Made by a program: the position numbers and the translations under genes
Notes under the pieces: model-generated
What the model was told of the DNA's origin: nothing
Seen by the model: the letters and a program-made list of their open reading frames with translations, nothing else
Database searches by the model: none
Shown here: positions 59,065-64,000 of the stretch, piece after piece
Position numbering within the stretch: the stretch's first letter is position 1
Layout of the letters: each line of letters starts with the position of its first letter
From: Desulfotignum sp032250905
GTDB taxonomy: Bacteria; Desulfobacterota; Desulfobacteria; Desulfobacterales; Desulfobacteraceae
DNA: 64,000 nt
Reading direction: 5' to 3'
Assembly: GCA_032250905.1 (NCBI GenBank)
Contig: JAVVEQ010000008.1
Location: 1 to 64,000 of the forward strand

Positions 59065-61230
59065 ATGCCAGCGAAAAACAAAACGTTTTTTTTAAAAATA
59101 CCCATTTCCATAAAACTGTTCTGCAGTTCCGTCATATCCATACTTGTTTTCAGCATTCCTTTGTTTTTTCTGGTCAATCAATCGTTGAAAAATTTAGGTC
59201 AGTTCTCGGATACCGCCAATACCAGGCAGATCAAACAAATGGCTACGCAATATCTGGCATCCATGGCCCGGGAAAAAGCCCTGAAATATGATGAAATATT
59301 TTCACATTGTCAATCCTCCGTGACATTTCTGGGGATGAAAGCCAGTGAAATATACAGTCGCCTGGCAGCCGGCGATACCTTCCATTCCACCGTTCCGTCC
59401 ATGATACGCAATCCCGGAAATACCATCCTTTACACCCCTGAATCCGAACCCCTTATCACAGCATTCTGGGGAGACAGGAACCTGTCATATCCCATCACAC
59501 TGGAACTGCAGGCTCTGGCGGAAATGGATCTGTATCTGGTCATGGCCCAAAAAAACTCCCGCCGTGCAATGGCCGTCCATATCATCACCCGGACCGGAAT
59601 CGGAAAATACTATACCTTGAATCCCCAGATGCGCCAGGCGTGTTTCAACCTGCCGAACCCTGCTGAATTCGACATCCGAAACGGGGAACCCATGACCACC
59701 TTTATCCAGCAGACCAGCGCGGACTACCAGTTCCGGTGGACCCGGCTTTACAAAGACGATGTGGCACCCGGGTTGATGATGACCGGGGTTGCCCCCATAC
59801 TGGATGCAAACGGCCGTCTCAAAGGGATTACCGGTATGGATATCCCTCTGGCCAACATTTTTCAGGATCTGGAGAAAGACCCTCACATTTTTTTGAATCC
59901 CGATGGCCTCCCCGACGATTTTTTCGCATTTCTCATGGATTCACAGGGCCGATTGATCTCTTTTCCTTTTGCCTTGCTGCCTTTGTTTGGTATGGACACG
60001 GATATCAGTGATTTCAAGTATTCAAATGATATCCTGCCCTTGAGCCTCAGCCAGTCCCACCAGCCTGCCGTTGAACAGACTGCCCGCCGCATTTTGAATT
60101 CCACGTCACACCAGGATACGCTCACCATGGAAAATAAGTCCTATGTTGTGGCATCCCACCGTCTCAATCAAACCGGCTGGCATATCGCACTGGTAAGCAA
60201 CGAAAACAATTTGCTCAAATCCATCCGGCAGACACGCCAGGTGATGGATGACAACCTGTCAGGTATCCTGAAAAGTTTTATGATCTATGCCGGTATCATT
60301 TTTCTCATCGCGCTGGGCTGCAGCTTTCTGGGTGTCAGACGGTTTGTCCGGCCGCTTCAGCATTTGACCCGTCTGACGCGCCAGGTATCCCGAAATGAGT
60401 ATTCAGAAAAAGCCCCGGAAAACCGTAACGATGAAATCGGAGAACTGTCCCGGGCCTTCAATGAAATGACCCATCGTCTGGAACATTCCCGGCAGATGGA
60501 AAAAAAACATATCCACGCGTTGTCCCGGCAGACCGCCCGGTTGAAAGAGCTCAATGAACATCTGGTCTATTCAGATGAAGCTGAACGAAAGCTGATTGCC
60601 TCAGACTTGCATGACAGCGTCGTTCAGACTTTGGCCATGGGGATTTCCCGGACAAAAAATCTGATCGAATCCAATGAACCGCCCGGACCGGACCAGATCC
60701 GTTCGGTTCAAACCATTCTGGAACAGGCGGTCCGGGAGATCAGAACACTGATTTACAAACTGTCTCCCCCGATTCTGGATGATTTTGATATCGATATCGC
60801 CATTGGTGCACTGATTGAAGAAACCAATGAACGGGAAGGTACGGCATACCGTTATGTCAATCAGATCACCGCTCCGGTTCAATTATCTCATGCGCTGAAG
60901 GTTACCCTGTACCGGGCGGTTAACGAACTGATAACCAACATTCAAAAACATGCCGGCACCCCGAATGCCAAGATCCAGCTGTGGACTCAGGGTCCGGACA
61001 TCTGCCTCCAGGTGGAAGATTCAGGTTCAGGCATGGACGTCCAGACGTTAAACCCATCCAATGACCACGGGTTCGGTCTGTACAGTCTGTCTGAACGGAT
61101 TCAGAATTTCGGCGGCGCCCTGACATTCACATACACACCCGGCAAAGGAACGACAATCTTTCTCACCGCGCCGGTCAATCAAACGGAATCCCATACCCAT
61201 GAAGAAGAAAACCATCATCATCGTGGATGA
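59065..61230 (+). CDS. Membrane sensor histidine kinase, NarX/DegS-like, with dCache-type sensor
   Basis: A 721-residue kinase with membrane helices at about 12-32 and 405-428. Between them lies a large periplasmic sensor (about 35-400) with the pattern GVAPILDANGRLKGITGMDI typical of dCache domains. HAMP (430-485) and a coiled coil follow, then HisKA_3 with SDLHDSVVQTLAMG, N-box AVNELITNIQKHAG and ATP-binding VEDSGSGMDVQ and GFGLYSLSERIQNFGG. Its layout after the sensor matches the broken kinase at 1-986. Its end overlaps the response regulator by 32 bases, so the two form one pair. Confidence 0.93.
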   Translation: MPAKNKTFFLKIPISIKLFCSSVISILVFSIPLFFLVNQSLKNLGQFSDTANTRQIKQMATQYLASMAREKALKYDEIFSHCQSSVTFLGMKASEIYSRLAAGDTFHSTVPSMIRNPGNTILYTPESEPLITAFWGDRNLSYPITLELQALAEMDLYLVMAQKNSRRAMAVHIITRTGIGKYYTLNPQMRQACFNLPNPAEFDIRNGEPMTTFIQQTSADYQFRWTRLYKDDVAPGLMMTGVAPILDANGRLKGITGMDIPLANIFQDLEKDPHIFLNPDGLPDDFFAFLMDSQGRLISFPFALLPLFGMDTDISDFKYSNDILPLSLSQSHQPAVEQTARRILNSTSHQDTLTMENKSYVVASHRLNQTGWHIALVSNENNLLKSIRQTRQVMDDNLSGILKSFMIYAGIIFLIALGCSFLGVRRFVRPLQHLTRLTRQVSRNEYSEKAPENRNDEIGELSRAFNEMTHRLEHSRQMEKKHIHALSRQTARLKELNEHLVYSDEAERKLIASDLHDSVVQTLAMGISRTKNLIESNEPPGPDQIRSVQTILEQAVREIRTLIYKLSPPILDDFDIDIAIGALIEETNEREGTAYRYVNQITAPVQLSHALKVTLYRAVNELITNIQKHAGTPNAKIQLWTQGPDICLQVEDSGSGMDVQTLNPSNDHGFGLYSLSERIQNFGGALTFTYTPGKGTTIFLTAPVNQTESHTHEEENHHHRG

Positions 61231-61831
61231 TCACCGGGTTTTTCACCACGGAATCAGCCAGGCCCTGGATAGCACCGGCGAGTTCACAGTAACGGCCCGG
61301 GCCGTCAACGGAGCCCAGGCAGTTTCTCTGGCCGAAGAAACTGCGCCGGATCTCATCCTCATGGATATCAGCATGCCGGATCTCAACGGCATGGAAGCGG
61401 CCCGGAAAATTCTGGCCACAAATCCGGCCATCCGTATTGTGGCGCTGTCCATGCATGCGGAAAGAATTTATGTAAAAGGCATGCTCAATGCCGGCGCATC
61501 CGGCTATGTACTCAAATCCTGTTCCTTCAAAGAACTGGTGACTGCCATCAGAACGGTACTGGCCGGCCATGTCTATGTGAGTCCGGAAATTACCCATCTC
61601 CTGGTGACCGATTCACCGGATCCTTTTAACAGTTTGTCTGAACGGGAAAAACAGGTGCTGGTGGGTATTGCCGAGGGTCACAGTTCCAGAGAGATTGCAG
61701 AAACCCTGCATCTGAGCGTGAAAACCATTGATGTCCACCGCAGGAATATCAAATCCAAGCTGGCCATTCAGAGCGTGGCGGGACTGACCAGATATGCCCT
61801 GGCCAAAGGGCTGATTTCACCGGAGCCCTGA
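61199..61831 (+). CDS. NarL/FixJ-type response regulator
   Basis: A 210-residue regulator with a receiver domain (1-125; IIIVDDHRVFHHG, phosphoacceptor in LILMDISMPDLNG, lysine in GYVLKSCSF) and a LuxR-type helix-turn-helix (about 145-205; LSEREKQVLVGIAEGHSSRE, then IAETLHLSVKTIDVHRRNI). It is cotranslated with the kinase upstream, overlapping it by 32 bases. The regulated genes are not evident from this window. Confidence 0.94.
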   Translation: MKKKTIIIVDDHRVFHHGISQALDSTGEFTVTARAVNGAQAVSLAEETAPDLILMDISMPDLNGMEAARKILATNPAIRIVALSMHAERIYVKGMLNAGASGYVLKSCSFKELVTAIRTVLAGHVYVSPEITHLLVTDSPDPFNSLSEREKQVLVGIAEGHSSREIAETLHLSVKTIDVHRRNIKSKLAIQSVAGLTRYALAKGLISPEP

Positions 61832-61838
61832 GCCGGGA

Positions 61839-62960
61839 TTACCGCTGGCTTTCATATGCCGGCCGGACACCGCCTTTTGAGAACACGATCTGCCACAACT
61901 GGTTGCTCCGGGCCCGAAACGTGCCGGCACATGCCAGCAGGTAATAGGTCCACATCCGGAAAAACCGGGTGTCATACATGTGCTTGATCTTGTCCCAGTG
62001 TGTCACAAAATTCTCATGCCAGGCCATCAGGGTGGGATCATAGTCAGGTCCGAAACTGTGCCAGTCCTCCAGAATGAAAAAGTTCTCCGCCGCTGCGGAG
62101 ATCTGCCGGCTGGACGGTATCATTGAATTGGGGAAAATATAGGTGGAAACCCAGGGATCGGAGCTGCGAACGGACCGGTTGCCGGCAATGGTGTGCAGCA
62201 GGAAGAGGCCCTGGTCTTTCAGGCACCGGTGCACCACGCCCATAAAGGTTTTGTAGTTCGCTCTCCCCACATGTTCGAACATTCCCACAGAAACGATCCG
62301 GTCAAACGGTTCATTCAGGTCCCGGTAATCCATGAGCCGGATATCCACAGGCAGTTCCTGACACCGCTCTGTGGCCAGCGACACCTGTTCTCTGGACACG
62401 GTGATTCCCACCACACTTACCTGGTATTTCCGGGCCATATACGCAGACAACCCGCCCCACCCACAACCGATATCCAGCACCCGCATGCCCGGTGCCAGCT
62501 GTAACTTCCGGCAGATCAGGTCCATTTTGGATTCCTGGGCCGCTTCCAGTGTATCGGCGTTTTTCCAGTACCCGCAGGAATAATTCATGGATTTGTCCAG
62601 CATCAGAGAAAACAGTTCATTGCCGATGTCATAATGATGCCGTCCGATTTCAAACGCCCTGAATTTTCCCGGAGATGCCGTCAGCATCGCCTTTAAACGA
62701 CACCACACGGCACGTATGGATTTTATGGACTTTTCATCCAGCCGGGCCCGCAGAATTTTTTCGAAAAACTGATCCATTCTGGGGCATTCCCACCACCCGT
62801 CCATATAGCTTTCACCCAAAGCCATGGAGCCTCCAGCCACCAGCCGCTTGAAGAAAAAATTCTGATTCACCTGAATATCCCAGGGATTTTCGCCGTTGAT
62901 TTCCACACCTGCAGCGGCGAACAGATCTGTAACCAGCCGTTGTGAAGATGTCTGAGTCAT
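61839..62960 (-). CDS. cfa: Cyclopropane-fatty-acyl-phospholipid synthase
   Basis: The ATG at 62960 has a GGGAGG site and gives 373 residues, normal for Cfa. Motifs are the N-terminal SYMDGWWECPRMDQFF, YDIGNELFSLMLDKSMNYSC, the SAM-binding VLDIGCGWGGLSAYMARKY and SVGMFEHVGRANYKTFM, and the C-terminal HSFGPDYDPTLMAWHENF. It adds a methylene group from S-adenosylmethionine to unsaturated membrane lipids. It converges with the response regulator, seven bases apart. Confidence 0.96.
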   Translation of the reverse strand: MTQTSSQRLVTDLFAAAGVEINGENPWDIQVNQNFFFKRLVAGGSMALGESYMDGWWECPRMDQFFEKILRARLDEKSIKSIRAVWCRLKAMLTASPGKFRAFEIGRHHYDIGNELFSLMLDKSMNYSCGYWKNADTLEAAQESKMDLICRKLQLAPGMRVLDIGCGWGGLSAYMARKYQVSVVGITVSREQVSLATERCQELPVDIRLMDYRDLNEPFDRIVSVGMFEHVGRANYKTFMGVVHRCLKDQGLFLLHTIAGNRSVRSSDPWVSTYIFPNSMIPSSRQISAAAENFFILEDWHSFGPDYDPTLMAWHENFVTHWDKIKHMYDTRFFRMWTYYLLACAGTFRARSNQLWQIVFSKGGVRPAYESQR

Positions 62961-63048
62961 AGTAAATCCTCCCTTGATAAGTGACGTCAGCATTCTATCA
63001 CAGCTTCAGGCAACGGTTAAAGCAAAAAATCGGTATTTATGCCCCGGT

Positions 63049-63681
63049 TCAGAGTGTGATCACTTTGGTGGCCAGCTGCATGGCAGTGACAATATCCAGC
63101 ATGTTGGTGGTCTCACCCACCTGTTTGTCATTCAGCAGATCAAAATGGGTGAGGCAGGTTCCGCAGACCCAGATGGAAATATTCTGTTTTTCATAAGCCT
63201 TGAGCGTTTCCAGCACCACAGACCCTGCAATGGTCAGTTTGACCCCGTTATTGACAAACACCAGCCGCCACAGGTCTTGGCCCATTTCTCCCAGCGTTTT
63301 AATAAAACTGATCATCAATTTCTGACCCAGTTCATCGTCCCCGAACCCCATTCGATCCGAAGCAATGACTACCAGTATTTTCTGTCCGGGTTCTGTGTCA
63401 TCGGGTTCTGAAACTGCCGGCACGCTTTCGTCTTTTTCGGACGGATCGTTTCGATCCCCTGATTTCAGCTTTTCAACGGCAGAAACAGTGAAGGCGTCCC
63501 CCTGTCCGGATGTGGTGGTCTCATATCCCCGGGTACCCAGAAACCGGGATACGTTTTCAACAGCAGCTTCATTGTCCACCAATACCGTGAGCCGGGATGG
63601 CAACTGCGCCTCCACCACCTGCTTGGTCAGAAGTACGGGCTGGGGACAGGCCTGCCCCCGGGCATCGATATTCATTGTCAT
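63049..63681 (-). CDS. yedF: Selenium metabolism protein YedF
   Basis: The 210-residue protein has two parts: a TusA/SirA-like domain (1-75) with the CPxP motif in ARGQACPQPVLLTKQVVE, and a DsrE-like domain (about 100-210) with ILVVIASDRMGFGDDELGQ and WVCGTCLTHFDLLN. This two-domain form is found next to selD in selenium-using bacteria and is thought to help deliver selenium or sulfur; its exact role is unproven. It lies 56 bases downstream of selD on the same strand. Confidence 0.92.
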   Translation of the reverse strand: MTMNIDARGQACPQPVLLTKQVVEAQLPSRLTVLVDNEAAVENVSRFLGTRGYETTTSGQGDAFTVSAVEKLKSGDRNDPSEKDESVPAVSEPDDTEPGQKILVVIASDRMGFGDDELGQKLMISFIKTLGEMGQDLWRLVFVNNGVKLTIAGSVVLETLKAYEKQNISIWVCGTCLTHFDLLNDKQVGETTNMLDIVTAMQLATKVITL

Positions 63682-63737
63682 CTTTTTATTCTTTCATTTG
63701 TGAATTAGTTAATCCTGTTGTCCGCTGTTCCGTATTG

Positions 63738-64000
63738 TCAGACCACCTCAATTTTTCCGGAATGATGAGACTGAACCTCTCCGATGACAGCCGCACAGGG
63801 AATCCCCTGTTCATGCAGTGCAGCAAGAAGGCCATGGGACTGCTTTTCCGGACACCCCATGAGCAATCCCCCGGAAGTCTGTGGATCAAAAAAAAGATCA
63901 CGCAACGCCGGGCTGATCCGGTCGGCCATGTTCACCATGGCTGCCCGGAACTGGCGGTTCCGGAACGCTCCGCTGGGCACCAGGCCCATGCCGGCAAATT
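63738..64000 (-). CDS. selD: Selenide, water dikinase (C-terminal part, cut by the window edge)
   Basis: Only the last 86 codons are in view. GMGLVPSGAFRNRQF, FDPQTSGGLLMGCP and the C-terminal IPCAAVIGEVQSHHSGKIEV match the end of SelD. The enzyme makes selenophosphate from selenide and ATP, the selenium donor for selenocysteine. Whether this SelD is itself a selenoprotein cannot be seen, because the N-terminal catalytic position lies outside. It precedes yedF. Confidence 0.95.
   Translation of the reverse strand, partial: FAGMGLVPSGAFRNRQFRAAMVNMADRISPALRDLFFDPQTSGGLLMGCPEKQSHGLLAALHEQGIPCAAVIGEVQSHHSGKIEVV

Noticed and set aside
1..64000. CRISPR arrays, insertion sequences, rRNA genes and prophage genes.
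   Set aside because: I found no spaced direct repeats, no transposase or integrase motifs, no rRNA sequence and no phage structural genes.

Overview
This window looks like the chromosome of a strictly anaerobic, sulfate-reducing member of the Desulfobacterota, close to Desulfobacteraceae such as Desulfobacter or Desulfotignum; the genus is a guess. The pointers are an orange-protein (ORP) operon of paired Mrp/MinD-like ATPases and NifX-like proteins, an RnfB-type iron-sulfur flavoprotein, an HdrA remnant, a tungstate transporter, molybdenum-cofactor genes and a selenium locus (yedF-selD). Most of it is ordinary chromosomal backbone with tight operons. I see no prophage, insertion sequence, rRNA or CRISPR array.

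Layout. 1-3400: a frameshifted PAS histidine kinase that runs off the left edge, a tRNA-Lys/tRNA-Glu pair with its own promoter and terminator, and a REC-GAF-HD-GYP protein. 3600-9600: Lrp regulator, diaminopimelate decarboxylase, CutA, a CoA-transferase/GNAT fusion and an AMP-forming acyl-CoA ligase. 9700-16000: two tRNA-dihydrouridine synthases, a probable tiny membrane selenoprotein that standard gene calling would stop at its UGA, FmdB, a universal stress protein, an MFS exporter and two uncharacterised proteins. 16000-20300: a compact minus-strand operon hisI-hisG-aminotransferase-engB-era-HNH. 20500-28800: PBP1A; dksA, a PHP-RNase III fusion and a radical SAM gene; then siroheme/heme genes (met8-like, ccsA/hemX-like, hemA). 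29600-33000: phoU-phoB-phoR. 33000-43500: tungstate permease and ATPase, mltA, rmuC, moaC, a moaE-like gene, mobA, pyrR, moaB, a divergent YchF-like protein, yhbY and manganese pyrophosphatase. 43500-48100: RnfB fused to a GltD-like flavoprotein, an alpha/beta hydrolase and a B12-binding radical SAM protein.

48100-53000 is a decayed accessory stretch: a homocysteine methyltransferase with two internal deletions, a DUF4143 ATPase, an intact receiver-kinase hybrid, and fragments of a kinase, an HdrA and a receiver-kinase joined by deletions. Divergent from it, 53270-56300 is the ORP operon, behind a close match to a sigma-54 promoter. 56400-64000 holds a PocR-domain gene under a consensus sigma-70 promoter, an rRNA-type methyltransferase, a DUF547 lipoprotein-like or secreted protein, a NarX/NarL-type two-component pair, cyclopropane-fatty-acid synthase, yedF and the end of selD.

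The strongest leads are the 63-residue candidate selenoprotein at 10744-10935 with a SECIS-like hairpin, the PHP-RNase III fusion, the RnfB-GltD fusion standing without other rnf genes, and the deletion graveyard beside the ORP operon. The selenium genes, Mo-cofactor genes and tungstate uptake fit together: W/Mo formate dehydrogenases and other selenoenzymes are typical of these bacteria.
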